The notes under the pieces were generated by a model. That model ran no database searches. It was not told the origin of the DNA and worked only from the letters and a program-made list of their open reading frames with translations. Made by a program: the position numbers and the translations under genes. From Lentisphaerota bacterium (GTDB lineage: Bacteria; Verrucomicrobiota; Lentisphaeria; Victivallales; Victivallaceae), in NCBI GenBank assembly GCA_015061805.1, contig SUVV01000003.1, positions 1-64,000 on the forward strand: a DNA stretch of 64,000 nt. The letters run 5' to 3'. This document shows, one piece after another, positions 1 to 8,168 of this stretch (the stretch's first letter is position 1; the number at the start of each line of letters is the position of its first letter).

Positions 1-1
1 C

Positions 2-78
2 GGGGCAGTAGCTCAGTTGGCTAGAGCATCACACTGGCAGTGTGAGGGTCGAGAGTTCGAGTCTCTTCTGCTCCACCA
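2..78 (+). tRNA. tRNA-Ala (anticodon GGC)
   Basis: The cloverleaf can be folded by eye. A 7-bp acceptor stem at 2-8/68-74 includes the G3:U70 pair that identifies alanine tRNAs. The anticodon stem TCACA/TGTGA closes the loop CTGGCAG, giving anticodon GGC, and a T-arm with TTCGAGT follows. A73 and CCA are encoded. It decodes GCC. Its last bases form the left boundary of the island. Confidence 0.95.
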
Positions 79-85
79 GACTTCC
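71..85. other. Candidate attL core of the island
   Basis: CTCCACCAGACTTCC is the last 8 bases of tRNA-Ala plus 7 flanking bases. It recurs exactly at 32,852-32,866, beyond the last island gene. A tRNA 3' end duplicated at both edges of a recombinase-bearing segment is what site-specific integration leaves. The match could instead come from two copies of the GIY-YIG module, which follows both sites. Confidence 0.55.
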
Positions 86-117
86 AAAAGCCGTCAGATT
101 TTCTGACGGCTTTTTTT
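86..117 (+). terminator. Rho-independent terminator after tRNA-Ala
   Basis: A 9-bp GC-rich stem (GCCGTCAGA/TCTGACGGC, 90-98 and 102-110) with a 3-base loop is followed by seven T. The same hairpin is repeated at 32,871-32,898 and half of it at about 246-262, so it is also part of the dispersed GIY-YIG module. Confidence 0.85.
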
Positions 118-540
118 ACGTCTGGGCAAGCCATCCCGCGAACAGCGGGTGGATTGACAAGGCGTAAAGCGGATGCAAAGCAGCCGCAGGAAGTCTGTCC
201 CGCCGTAGCCTTGGCGAAGGCGGACAATAACGATATTATATCCAGAAAATCTGACGGCTTTTTTTACGTCTTGGCAAGCCATCCCGCGAACAGCGGGTGG
301 ATTGGCAAGCGTAAAACGACAGCGAAGCTGGCGGGGAAGTCTGTCACGCCGGAATGAAATGAAGGCGGACTGCAACCTTAAATTTGAGTGTCCGAGCAAG
401 TCAGCGGGTGGATTGGCAAGCGTAAAACGACAGCGAAGCTGGCGGGGAAGTCTGTCCCGCCGGCTTGTCACGGCGTAGTTTTACGAAGACGGAAGCCTTG
501 GCGAAGGCGGACTACAACATTATGTATCGGGAAAGAGGTT
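118..540. repeat. Tandem non-coding repeat units of the GIY-YIG module
   Basis: Three partly degenerate copies of one unit (about 118-226, 245-375 and 400-515) lie head to tail. Shared blocks are CGTCTGGGCAAGCCATCCCG, CGCGAACAGCGGGTGGATTG, GCGTAAA, GGAAGTCTGTCCCGCCG and CCTTGGCGAAGGCGGAC. Several are inverted repeats that could fold. A single copy of the unit precedes the second GIY-YIG gene at 32,900-33,005. Open frames here look incidental. Confidence 0.75.
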
Positions 541-545
541 CGTTT

Positions 546-794
546 ATGAAAAACTTCCATTACGTTTATATTTTAATAGATGTTGCAACAGAAACGCATC
601 ATTATGTAGGTTCAACGCAAGACCTGCAAGCCCGTCTTGCAAAACATAATGCCGGAGAAGTTCCCCATACTTCAAAATTCAAGCCGTGGCGTATCCAAAC
701 GGCTATCGCGTTTGACAACAAGGAAAAAGCTGTTGCTTTCGAGGATTATCTGAAAACTGGTTCAGGCAGAGAATTTTCCAAGAGGCATTTTTGA
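546..794 (+). CDS. Small GIY-YIG nuclease-like protein (left copy)
   Basis: This 82-residue protein is a single minimal GIY-YIG domain of the UvrC/YhbQ-like type. The signature reads YVYIL then HYVGST, followed by the catalytic-type Arg in ARLAKH and Glu in FEDYLKTGSG. These domains cut DNA in repair or mobile-element settings; the role of this one is unknown. The ATG at 546 is preferred because AAAGAGG lies just upstream and because the right-hand copy starts the same way. It is nearly identical to the protein at 33,039-33,287, and both sit in the same repeat module at the two ends of the island. Confidence 0.85.
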   Translation: MKNFHYVYILIDVATETHHYVGSTQDLQARLAKHNAGEVPHTSKFKPWRIQTAIAFDNKEKAVAFEDYLKTGSGREFSKRHF

Positions 795-880
795 GCTTTC
801 CGTTGTTGTCGTCCATCCGACCCGCTGGAAATGAGTCTAAACCTCTAAAATCGCCGTTTTCTATAACTTTTACAGATTTA

Positions 881-913
881 GAGGGGGACTTGCCCCGCTC
901 TCAAATCCCCCTC
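881..913. other. Inverted repeat between GIY-YIG gene and recombinase
   Basis: GAGGGGG (881-887) pairs with CCCCCTC (907-913) around a 19-base loop. It lies between the convergent GIY-YIG gene and serine recombinase and may act as a terminator, though no clean T-tract follows. Confidence 0.35.
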
Positions 914-977
914 AAACCAAAAGTTGAGTTTGCTTAACTCTATACATACCATTTTTTAATTCTGCGAACTTGCATCC

Positions 978-2681
978 TCACGGCAGAAATAACTTTCGCT
1001 GCTCTTCCCAGCTTTCCGGAATACCCTTACGGAGTTTATCCAAGGTCAAAGTTTCCGGCTGACGGTTTTCCCAGATGAGTTTCACTATATCCGGAGCAAG
1101 GTTCGCCAATTTAAGTGTTCTGCCAAGATATGAGCGATCCATTTTCAACTTATCGGCAATCTCCCGCATTGTTGAGGCTTTGCCGGAAGTCAATTGTGCC
1201 ATTTCCTGATGAGCTTGCAACATTGCCGTTTTAAGCGGTGTCACAGGCTGTTCCGGAACATCTTCACTTTCCACTTGGATTTCCAGTTTACCGCTTGACC
1301 GGCGCAGCAGACACGGTACAGTAATAACGCACTCCAACATTTGATTGCCGTCAGCGATTTCAAAACCCGCTCCTGCTTCTTTGAGAAGTCCTGCCAAACC
1401 TGCCGCTTCAAAATTGATTTGTATTTTATCCTCAAACACCACCACCTTGCTTATTAGCGTATGAATGAGTTTATGCTGCTCCAAGGGAAACATCTGACTC
1501 CATACGCTGTGAATACTGTTCAACACCTGTTCCGTTTGCGGTGCAGTCAGTACTCCGGCAAAATCCTCATTGCAAATCCGTGCCAATACCGCCGGTGTAC
1601 GGAACAACCGCCCCACCTGGGCAAGCAGTACCTTTTCCAGATGCTCCGCTGGAACACGATGCACCGGACACGCAGCATTGGCTCTGCGGTCATCTTTCTG
1701 GCAGACATAGTAAACATATTCTCTGCCGTTTTTCTTGACCGCCTTGGAAAGAAACATCGGAGCATTGCAGTTTCCGCAATAGACCAAACCTGCAAATGGT
1801 TTTATGGAGTTGCTTGTCCGTTGTGGCGTGCCGCGTTTATTTGCCTTGAGTGCCGCCTGGACCTTCTGCCACAGTTCCGGAGAAATTATTCCCTCATGCT
1901 CGGCATCATAAACTTTACCCTGATAGCGGAGTTTCCCTATATAAATAGGATTAATAAGCATATCGCGCAGAACCGGAAGTTTTATAGGATTGCCACCGTG
2001 AGCAATTCCTTTTTTAGATGTCCACGCCTTGGTGCGAATATTGCGTTCCTCCAATAACCGCTGTACTTGTTTCAGAGAACCGGTGCGGACATATTCCGAA
2101 AAAATCAACTTTACCGATTCTGCTTCTTCCGGATTGATGATGATTTTCATTGCTTCAGAGTCTGCCTCATACCCCAATGGAAGCAGTCCGCCGACATATT
2201 TTCCCTTGCGTTTTGAAGCGGAAAGTTTATCTTTGATACGCTCGGCGATAATTTCCCGTTCATACTGGGCAAAAGTCATCAAAATATTGAGCATCATCCG
2301 TCCCGTTGAGGTCGCAGAACTGATGTCCTGCGTGACCGCACAGAAGCCAACTCCGTGTTTATTGAATTCTGCCAGCACCGTGGCAAAATCTATCAACGAG
2401 CGGCTCAAGCGGTCGATTTTGTAAACCACCACAATATCCACCTTGCCAGCCCGGACATCTTGCAATAAACGCTGTAACGCCGGACGATTGGTGTTGCCAC
2501 CGGAAAAACCGCCATCATCATAGGACTCATTGATCAACTGCCAGCCGTTGGATTTTTGACTGGCAATATAATTTACTGCCGCATCCCGTTGAGCATCAAG
2601 GGAGTTAAAATCCTGTTCCAACCCATCTTCGTGACTCTTCCGGGTATATACAGCACATCTTTTAGGTTCAATAACTTGCAT
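978..2681 (-). CDS. Large serine recombinase (island integrase)
   Basis: This 567-residue protein is a large serine recombinase, which integrates and excises DNA through a Ser-DNA intermediate. Residues 8-150 form the resolvase catalytic domain, with the nucleophile Ser16 in YTRKS and the motif YKIDRLSRS near residue 88. A recombinase domain (about 165-280) and a zinc ribbon with Cys302, Cys305, Cys327 and Cys338 follow. The C-terminus has an HTH-like stretch (MREIADKLKMDRSYLGRTLK). Length and domain order are normal and the gene looks intact. It lies about 0.9 kb inside the left boundary and is probably the integrase. The upstream DUF2924 gene ends 4 bp before it, so the two are co-transcribed. 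Confidence 0.95.
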   Translation of the reverse strand: MQVIEPKRCAVYTRKSHEDGLEQDFNSLDAQRDAAVNYIASQKSNGWQLINESYDDGGFSGGNTNRPALQRLLQDVRAGKVDIVVVYKIDRLSRSLIDFATVLAEFNKHGVGFCAVTQDISSATSTGRMMLNILMTFAQYEREIIAERIKDKLSASKRKGKYVGGLLPLGYEADSEAMKIIINPEEAESVKLIFSEYVRTGSLKQVQRLLEERNIRTKAWTSKKGIAHGGNPIKLPVLRDMLINPIYIGKLRYQGKVYDAEHEGIISPELWQKVQAALKANKRGTPQRTSNSIKPFAGLVYCGNCNAPMFLSKAVKKNGREYVYYVCQKDDRRANAACPVHRVPAEHLEKVLLAQVGRLFRTPAVLARICNEDFAGVLTAPQTEQVLNSIHSVWSQMFPLEQHKLIHTLISKVVVFEDKIQINFEAAGLAGLLKEAGAGFEIADGNQMLECVITVPCLLRRSSGKLEIQVESEDVPEQPVTPLKTAMLQAHQEMAQLTSGKASTMREIADKLKMDRSYLGRTLKLANLAPDIVKLIWENRQPETLTLDKLRKGIPESWEEQRKLFLP

Positions 2682-2685
2682 AAAA

Positions 2686-3111
2686 TTACTCCGTAGTTAT
2701 TCCAAAGAATGTTTTACCATTCCATAATACGCCGGTGATTGCTTTTGCCACACCGGAAAGCGAACGGTAAAGCGTTCCGTTATATTCATATTTATTGCCT
2801 CTCACAGTGACCTCGTAGCGTGTTCCGTGCCAATCCCGGAAGATTTTTGCGCCATCCCGCAGAACGCTTTTCTTCGGTCTGGCTTTGGGAGCATCTGAAG
2901 TCAATACCACTTGCAAATCTGCATCAAGTCCGCCATAAAAAAGTTCCTGCACCCGATACGATAATCTGCGGCACAGGAATTCTTTGCTGGAATTGGGTGG
3001 TTCATTACCGTAGAGGTCACGCCATTTTTCGCATAACTCCGGACGGCTCATATTGGCAAGTGCCAAGAGTTGCCGCCTTACCGATTCATCTTTTGAATTT
3101 TGAGTTTCCAT
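2686..3111 (-). CDS. DUF2924 family protein
   Basis: This 141-residue protein resembles the DUF2924 family, which is commonly found just upstream of large serine recombinases in phages and integrative elements. Recognisable parts are the early ELCEKWRDLYG segment, the NSSKEFLCRRLSYRVQEL block, and the C-terminal core RDWHGTRYEVTV, then YRSLSGVAKAITG and WNGKTFFGI. The last part is the small DUF2924 fold. Its biochemical role is unknown; co-occurrence suggests a recombinase accessory factor. AAAGGA lies just before the ATG, and the gene forms a two-gene unit with the recombinase. Confidence 0.85.
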   Translation of the reverse strand: METQNSKDESVRRQLLALANMSRPELCEKWRDLYGNEPPNSSKEFLCRRLSYRVQELFYGGLDADLQVVLTSDAPKARPKKSVLRDGAKIFRDWHGTRYEVTVRGNKYEYNGTLYRSLSGVAKAITGVLWNGKTFFGITTE

Positions 3112-3196
3112 AATTTTCCTTTCTGTAAAGTTAAGTATTGGGACTGGTTATATATAAGCGTGTTATGCCCGATATAGCCAGTCTGGTTTGCTATAA

Positions 3197-3292
3197 TTAT
3201 CCCGCTATTTTTTGCTCCTGCACAATGCGGAGCAAAACTGTACGCAGGATGTCAGCAATAATATCTATTTTTGATTTTTCAGAATTTTGCAT
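3197..3292 (-). CDS. Possible 31-residue small protein
   Basis: An ATG with a good ribosome binding site (AAAGAAAGGC) opens a 31-codon frame reading MQNSEKSKIDIIADILRTVL and then LRIVQEQKIAG. It is amphipathic and helical in character and sits just upstream of the DUF2924-recombinase pair on the same strand. Its leader resembles that of the DUF2924 gene. No known family is recognised; it could be a leader peptide or a chance frame. Confidence 0.4.
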   Translation of the reverse strand: MQNSEKSKIDIIADILRTVLLRIVQEQKIAG

Positions 3293-3339
3293 AATATGCC
3301 TTTCTTTAAGATAAATAGTTGATAATATTCCCCTGTGCG

Positions 3340-3371
3340 ACTGGATATGCGGCAATAGTACGCTTTATTAG
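3340..3371 (+). promoter_or_regulatory. Shared upstream element A, copy 1
   Basis: ACTGGATA, six variable bases, then AATAGTACGCT, followed by an AT-rich TTTATTAG, lies about 50 bp before the HARE-HTH gene. The same blocks at the same spacing lie upstream of 10,869. Conserved spacing before two unrelated genes suggests a promoter or operator. Confidence 0.55.
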
Positions 3372-3419
3372 TGTCAGAGCGAAAATATGCTCATAACCAA
3401 TCATATAGGAGAAGTTAAG

Positions 3420-3914
3420 ATGAATGAATTCAAAGCTGGAGACCGTGCTATAGCCAAAGTCGGTCGCAATGAAATCAATGTGGAGATCCTCGCAGTGGAG
3501 GAAAAAAGTTACCTTGTCCGGAACAATGCCGGAAAGGAGTTTCACGCAGTACGGTTGACTGCGTTGCCGGATACCGATGAGGGAGTCGGTAATACCGACA
3601 CCCCTGCCACCGAGCCGGAGAAAATCACCGAAGATGATACTCCGAACCCTGCTCCGGAATGTGCCACGCAAAAACCGGAGAAAAAACGCTCACTGCTTGA
3701 TGCCGCAGTAGGAGTTCTGCGGCTTGCCAAGATGCCGATGAACACCCGCGAAATCATCGAAGCGGCTATCGAGCTGAAACTCTGGCAGCCAACCGGAGCA
3801 AAAACACCCGAACAAACGCTTTACGGCGCAATCGTCCGTGAAAACAAGACCAAAGAACATCCCAGAATCGTCAAAAGCAACATCAAGGGCAAGTTCATCT
3901 ACACCGGAGAGTGA
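3420..3914 (+). CDS. HARE-HTH (winged helix) domain protein
   Basis: The 164-residue product has two parts joined by an acidic Pro/Glu/Thr-rich linker (about residues 58-95). The N-terminus (KAGDRAIAKVGRNEINVEIL, then HAVRL) looks like a small beta-barrel of KOW or Tudor type. The C-terminal 75 residues match the HARE-HTH winged helix: SLLDAAVGVLRLAKMPMNTR, then EIIEAAIELKLW and KTPEQTLYGAI, ending in GKFIYTGE. HARE-HTH domains accompany restriction or chromatin enzymes and are thought to read DNA modification. The ATG is chosen for the AGGAG 6 bases upstream. It is probably a DNA-binding regulator or modification sensor of the island. Confidence 0.75.
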   Translation: MNEFKAGDRAIAKVGRNEINVEILAVEEKSYLVRNNAGKEFHAVRLTALPDTDEGVGNTDTPATEPEKITEDDTPNPAPECATQKPEKKRSLLDAAVGVLRLAKMPMNTREIIEAAIELKLWQPTGAKTPEQTLYGAIVRENKTKEHPRIVKSNIKGKFIYTGE

Positions 3915-3941
3915 GTGGTACGCATTGGGCAAAACCGAAAA

Positions 3942-4010
3942 CCTCGCACGAGGCTTTTGAACTTTTGCCACAGTTGGTCTGCTTTATCCCCCCACGTGGG
4001 GGATTTTCTG
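3942..4010 (+). terminator. Two hairpins after the HARE-HTH gene
   Basis: CCTCG-CA-CGAGG (3942-3953) is followed by CTTTTG. A perfect palindrome, CCCCCACGTGGGGG (3989-4002), is followed by ATTTTCTG. Either could end transcription from the HARE-HTH gene. No convincing gene was seen in the rest of 3915-4224; an 82-codon minus-strand frame there has no family-like features. Confidence 0.5.
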
Positions 4011-4224
4011 TATTTTCCCAGTTGACAACCAACTCAAATTAGTATGCCGAGTCCTTCCGCGCGCCCTCATAGCAAATCCCTTTTCAGGGGAACCGTGAAG
4101 ATGCCCGGAAAGCCCCGTAGAGCGAATTTTATCAGCCGACCTGCCATGTCTCCGTCTTGCGTGTTTCGAGCGCACAATGCCCCTTAAAACGCGTTTGTGG
4201 GCGAACAGAAAACTTTTTTCAGTG

Positions 4225-5763
4225 CTATTCAAAAAACTGCGGATTTATTTCCAGTTTCGGACCGGGTTTTCTGCCTTTTTTGCCCCCGGTTGACTCCTGC
4301 GGCAGATACCGGCAGTAGTTGCGTTCAATGAGAACTTGCAACGCTTCTTCAACTTCGCTTTTGAGCAATCCGATACTGTTCTCCAACTCCCGGATAGAAA
4401 CCGGACGTGGTCTGTCAGACAGATTCCTGTGCCAGTAAGAGATTATCTTCCGTGCGTTATCCGGAATATTGGTCTGCCGCATAGCATCGTTACAGCGTTT
4501 GGCACTTGCCATGAAATAGTGCATCAGTTTAACCGCGTTATCCATATTTTTTATGGAAATACGCTCACCATCATCTATTACCGCCAACAGCAATGCCAGC
4601 CGCAATAATGATGTCGGATAGCGGATAGCAAAATCCTGCATATTGGCATATTTTCCATTCGGAGAACTTTCTGCTTCGACCTCGTGATAAAAATCACGCC
4701 ACACATTCAGAGCTGCTTTGTCCAGAGTATAATAGTAAGCATCATCTGAATCATAAGCTCTATCCAGCAGGTCATAAATCAAAGCATTATACTTTTCCTC
4801 GACCTCCCATGGGATTTCGTAATCATCATCCGCCCGGAGCAGATTACCATTTTCATCACGTTTACCGACCCAGCTTTCAGGGTAACAAAAGAGACATCGT
4901 GAAGCCAGACCGCTGTCAAAAAATGATACGGAAGTTCCGATTTTTTTGAGGAAGTCTGTCTGCAGCATCAGTAACATTCCGATACAGGGGCGGTCGATAT
5001 GATCATCGCCAGTACCGACCCGCCGTCTGATCAAAGGCTGTTCGCCATCATACGGACGAAGCAGAAACTCTTCCCGCCCCTCTCCGGAATTGCTGTAAAC
5101 ATTGCCCAGCAACATCTTGACCAAAAGTCGGGCATCATCGCTGAATATCCCGGCAGTTCCTCCGGTTTCGCTCATCAATTTGAATAACGCCTCCGGAGTG
5201 GCATCATCGGCAAGAAACCACGGGTTGCGTGGCATTTCACCGATTTCATGTTCAAGCATTGCCAATTCGTCCGCAAATTCCTTACGCTTATTTCCTTTCA
5301 AGCCCGGTTTACTCAATGCTGTTTCCAGATTTTGCATCAAAGCAAGATTACGGCGGTATTCTTTGATTTTTTGTTTGTATGCAGGATCTTTTTTCTTCAT
5401 CCAACTGTAAAACGGCAAGAGTGCCGGTCGGAAGGTGACAGATTTACGTTCTCCCCGGGCAGCAAAAACCAACGCATATAAATTAGCCCGCCCGATAAAG
5501 CCGCGTTTACGCTGAAAATAGGCATTGCGTCCGATTGCCATTCCCACAGCGGCAAGAACAGCTGTCGCAGACATTGCTACCGGGACTTTGCGGGAAAGAG
5601 AGATCCCTTCAGCCATATTCCGGAGAACTGGCGGTAATGCTTCCACAGGAAACGGCGGAGGATCATCCAGTTTCAGCGTATCTTTTATCGGCTGCCATTC
5701 CTGATATTTGGTCTCCTCCGGAATGGCACTTTCAATGGTTTTGATCGTATCATCAATATTCAT
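4225..5763 (-). CDS. DUF3987 (YfjI-like) replication protein
   Basis: This 512-residue protein belongs to the DUF3987/YfjI group found with primases on phages and integrative elements. The ATPase-like core starts near residue 65 (MSATAVLAAVGMAIGRNAYF), and the P-loop region reads ARGERKSVTF, where canonical members have GxGKS; the first glycine is altered and KS is kept. A probable Walker B-like stretch is WFLADDATPEALF. The C-terminal 80 residues (SIRELENSIGLLKSEVEEAL then QVLIERNYCRYLP) look like a winged helix. It likely works with the primase 55 bp upstream in island replication. Its leader carries a double TTTTGTCGA repeat. Confidence 0.75.
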   Translation of the reverse strand: MNIDDTIKTIESAIPEETKYQEWQPIKDTLKLDDPPPFPVEALPPVLRNMAEGISLSRKVPVAMSATAVLAAVGMAIGRNAYFQRKRGFIGRANLYALVFAARGERKSVTFRPALLPFYSWMKKKDPAYKQKIKEYRRNLALMQNLETALSKPGLKGNKRKEFADELAMLEHEIGEMPRNPWFLADDATPEALFKLMSETGGTAGIFSDDARLLVKMLLGNVYSNSGEGREEFLLRPYDGEQPLIRRRVGTGDDHIDRPCIGMLLMLQTDFLKKIGTSVSFFDSGLASRCLFCYPESWVGKRDENGNLLRADDDYEIPWEVEEKYNALIYDLLDRAYDSDDAYYYTLDKAALNVWRDFYHEVEAESSPNGKYANMQDFAIRYPTSLLRLALLLAVIDDGERISIKNMDNAVKLMHYFMASAKRCNDAMRQTNIPDNARKIISYWHRNLSDRPRPVSIRELENSIGLLKSEVEEALQVLIERNYCRYLPQESTGGKKGRKPGPKLEINPQFFE

Positions 5764-5780
5764 TTTGTGTTAAAATCCTT

Positions 5781-5800
5781 ATTTTGTCGATTTTGTCGAT
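5781..5800. repeat. Tandem TTTTGTCGA repeats before the DUF3987 gene
   Basis: Two head-to-tail copies of TTTTGTCGA with a shared boundary lie in the 55-bp gap upstream of the DUF3987 start. The same 9-mer, doubled, lies upstream of the sigma-factor gene (8,932-8,952), with single copies at 8,906 and 10,736. Iteron-like or operator use is inferred. Confidence 0.55.
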
Positions 5801-5818
5801 GGTTTTTTATACATTTTC

Positions 5819-6781
5819 TCATTTTTTCACCTCAGGGTTAAGATAAAGTAACCGCTGCCGTACTCCGTTACTGCTGCGGATCGCTCCGGGAGTTCGTGAA
5901 CTGCGGCTTTCGTTTTTGCACGCTCCGTCACAGCCGAGGAGTTCCAGATTGTTGCGAAAGAGTGTATCTTCCACTTTTTTAGTCCACTCTTGGGCATTTG
6001 CACAGTTCACTGCAAGCAGACAATGGATGGATTTGTTTCCGGAAAATGTCAACGCCGCAATCGGCAGACCTTTATCCAGCATCGCCATAAAAAAGGCGTA
6101 TTGCTGAAGCAGAGGTTTGTCATCAAATTCCAGTACCGCATAGCGAAACTTTGCCACACACGCATCGGAAACAAAACTTGGAACATTGTTTGCTTTCATC
6201 ACCGGTTTCCCGGTCAGCGGATTCGGGCGAAAGAATTCTGCCACGCACGGACGGGCAAGATGCTCTTTTACGCTTTTTATGCACCGCTGCTGCTCGGCAG
6301 CATTGGCAAGAGGTGTACCGACAAAGAGCATATCATCAGGATCATACAAAGACTCCAATACCGCACAAAAATCTTTTTCATCGGATTTTTCCAACAGGCG
6401 GTATGGAGAACGCTCCCACAATTCGCAATCCAGTTCCATTTCAGAATAGTTACTGTATGGCTGGATGATGCTTGCAAATGCTTTTTCTCCATCAAATCTG
6501 TCCGGCTGGCGGTAGGCTTGCACCGGTACTGTTCCGGAATCCTGCTTTGCATAGAACAGCAATGTGCCGATGGTGTGATTGCCATTCAAATTCTGCCACG
6601 CCCGCCGTATCTGATTTTTGTCCTGATACCTGGTTGTCAAGCTCCACTGCTCAAAGACATCATACGGCACACCGCAGTTTTTCAAAGCAATACAGATGGC
6701 GTTCCATGCTCTGGTATCATCGGCTCTGCGCTTATCGATCAGCGGCAACACAGACATTGCGCTTTGATAGTCGTTATTCAT
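5819..6781 (-). CDS. AEP-like primase with PriCT-2-type domain
   Basis: This 320-residue protein has an N-terminal PriCT-2-like module (RAWNAICIALKNCGVPYDVF, then EQWSLTTRYQDK, WQNLNG, TIGTLLFYA) and a C-terminal archaeo-eukaryotic primase-like half. Probable catalytic motifs are the acidic LEFDD, the SGNKSIHCLL motif (usual form sGgkS-H) and the RTPGAIRSSNG block after DGACKN. AEP enzymes make RNA or DNA primers. I chose the internal ATG at 6781 because GGGAGGG lies 4 bases upstream; a start 21 codons earlier has no such site. It lies directly before the DUF3987 gene and after an iteron-like region. Confidence 0.75.
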   Translation of the reverse strand: MNNDYQSAMSVLPLIDKRRADDTRAWNAICIALKNCGVPYDVFEQWSLTTRYQDKNQIRRAWQNLNGNHTIGTLLFYAKQDSGTVPVQAYRQPDRFDGEKAFASIIQPYSNYSEMELDCELWERSPYRLLEKSDEKDFCAVLESLYDPDDMLFVGTPLANAAEQQRCIKSVKEHLARPCVAEFFRPNPLTGKPVMKANNVPSFVSDACVAKFRYAVLEFDDKPLLQQYAFFMAMLDKGLPIAALTFSGNKSIHCLLAVNCANAQEWTKKVEDTLFRNNLELLGCDGACKNESRSSRTPGAIRSSNGVRQRLLYLNPEVKK

Positions 6782-6929
6782 TTGTCCCTCCCACTTAACA
6801 TTTGGCAGGAACTGGCGGCTTTGCGGATAAGAAATTTCCCGCAACGGACTCTTTCTGGTGTCAACATAAACACGCTCCTTGAGTTACGGAAGATGCTCCA
6901 TTGCACCTTCCTGCCGCTGAAATAGGAGC

Positions 6930-7070
6930 GTGTGAACTGATGTGAACCAAAAGCAGTTGCGTAAAAATAAAAAAATCCACGAAAGTAGTTGACTTTCAGG
7001 GAAATAAAATTTGAAAATTTTTAGAGAAAAGTTGCCGTGTGAACCGCGAGTGAACTGAAAACAGTGTGAC
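6930..7070. other. Candidate replication origin (iteron-like repeats around an AT-rich stretch)
   Basis: Five GTGTGAAC-like copies lie here: 6930-6937, 6941-6948, 7037-7045, 7048-7057 and 7064-7070. They flank a very AT-rich stretch at 6961-7030. The site is in the 436-bp gap upstream of the primase and DUF3987 genes. Iterons with an AT-rich unwinding region beside replication genes are the classic plasmid or ICE origin layout. A 10-bp imperfect dyad (GGCTGCTACC/GGTAACAGCC) lies at 7118-7143. No gene was seen in 6782-7217. Confidence 0.45.
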
Positions 7071-7217
7071 AAAGAATTGTGGATGGATTGCAAAAAAGAC
7101 CGCTGATGGAATTTTGAGGCTGCTACCCATTGTGGTAACAGCCGAAAAATTACGGCGGTGGGACTTTTGCAAGACGCCGCAAGGCGAGTCAGAATGTTTT
7201 GAGTTTACTCGAATAGC

Positions 7218-8168
7218 TTAACTGATTTTACTCTTGGGAGTGCCGGCATCGAGGATTTGAATACGCATTTGTTCCGCTGTCATTTTGATGTCGGAATGTT
7301 TTTCAAAAGCATTCAAAACATCCTCACAGCGGAAATATCGCGGGCGTTTGGGTTGCAGCTGAATACTTTCAGCGTTTTCCAGTTGCCGGGAAAGCCACAT
7401 CGCCAATGCCCGGACATCTTTATCGCAGGGATTATGATCAAATTCCACTGTCAGCACACGCCTTGCCGCATCGGTCAGAGTGATATAGTGTTCTTCGGCA
7501 GCACTCCGGAGTGCATTCATCCGGCGTGACTGTAACTCAAGCATAAGGTCGGCAGTACGGTTGTACTCCTGAGCATCTTGCAATTCACTTTCCAGTTCGG
7601 CAATGCGGTCTGGCCACTTCTGGGTAAGCAGATATTCGTTCCAGGAAATGAAAAATTGTTTAGCTATACTCAACGCCCAATCATTGACGCAAAGATAAAT
7701 ATAATCCCGTATCAGGGCAAAGGTATTGCGGAGTTCATCTGAACCGTACCACACTTCATCAGATACTTTTTTATACAGTTCCAACTCCCATATCGGAAGC
7801 AGATTGATATACGGATCGAGTTTTTCCATTGGTTCAGGAAAGATTTTCAGTATGACTTCCGGGAAAATGTTTTTGCAGATGTCCTGATACTTCTCTAACG
7901 GCATTGTAGTCATATCCGGAACTTCCACATCTTCCATACCGCATTGATTGCACAAAATATTGGCAATATGACACCCCATATGCACTGGCGGATATTCTCC
8001 GGCAAGATACTGATCCAGTTTCGGAGTATGTACTTTTTCCGCTTGAGCCAAAGTTTGCAGATACTTCAGCAACTCAATGGCGATGGAATCATCATATCGT
8101 GGAGAATTATATCTTCTTTGAGCAAAGATCTTCATCAAGTCTGCAGCAATGGATGTTATTTCAAGCAT
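7218..8168 (-). CDS. Unknown island protein, 316 residues
   Basis: I do not recognise a family. The protein is soluble, with no signal peptide or membrane segment, and mostly helical. A Cys pair lies in the middle (ILCNQCGMEDVEVPD), a likely coiled coil near residues 190-225 (RIAELESELQDAQEYNRTAD), and a basic C-terminus (YFRCEDVLNAFEKH) that could bind DNA. Its start overlaps the stop of the sigma-factor gene (ATGA), so the two are translationally coupled. By position it may be a replication or regulatory partner. Confidence 0.7.
   Translation of the reverse strand: MLEITSIAADLMKIFAQRRYNSPRYDDSIAIELLKYLQTLAQAEKVHTPKLDQYLAGEYPPVHMGCHIANILCNQCGMEDVEVPDMTTMPLEKYQDICKNIFPEVILKIFPEPMEKLDPYINLLPIWELELYKKVSDEVWYGSDELRNTFALIRDYIYLCVNDWALSIAKQFFISWNEYLLTQKWPDRIAELESELQDAQEYNRTADLMLELQSRRMNALRSAAEEHYITLTDAARRVLTVEFDHNPCDKDVRALAMWLSRQLENAESIQLQPKRPRYFRCEDVLNAFEKHSDIKMTAEQMRIQILDAGTPKSKIS

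Noticed and set aside
154-471. Open frames within the left repeat units
   Set aside because: They are made of repeated non-coding units with hairpins and show no protein-like conservation.
3984-4232. 82-codon minus-strand frame before the DUF3987 gene
   Set aside because: It overlaps the DUF3987 end, has no family-like features and spans a terminator-like palindrome.
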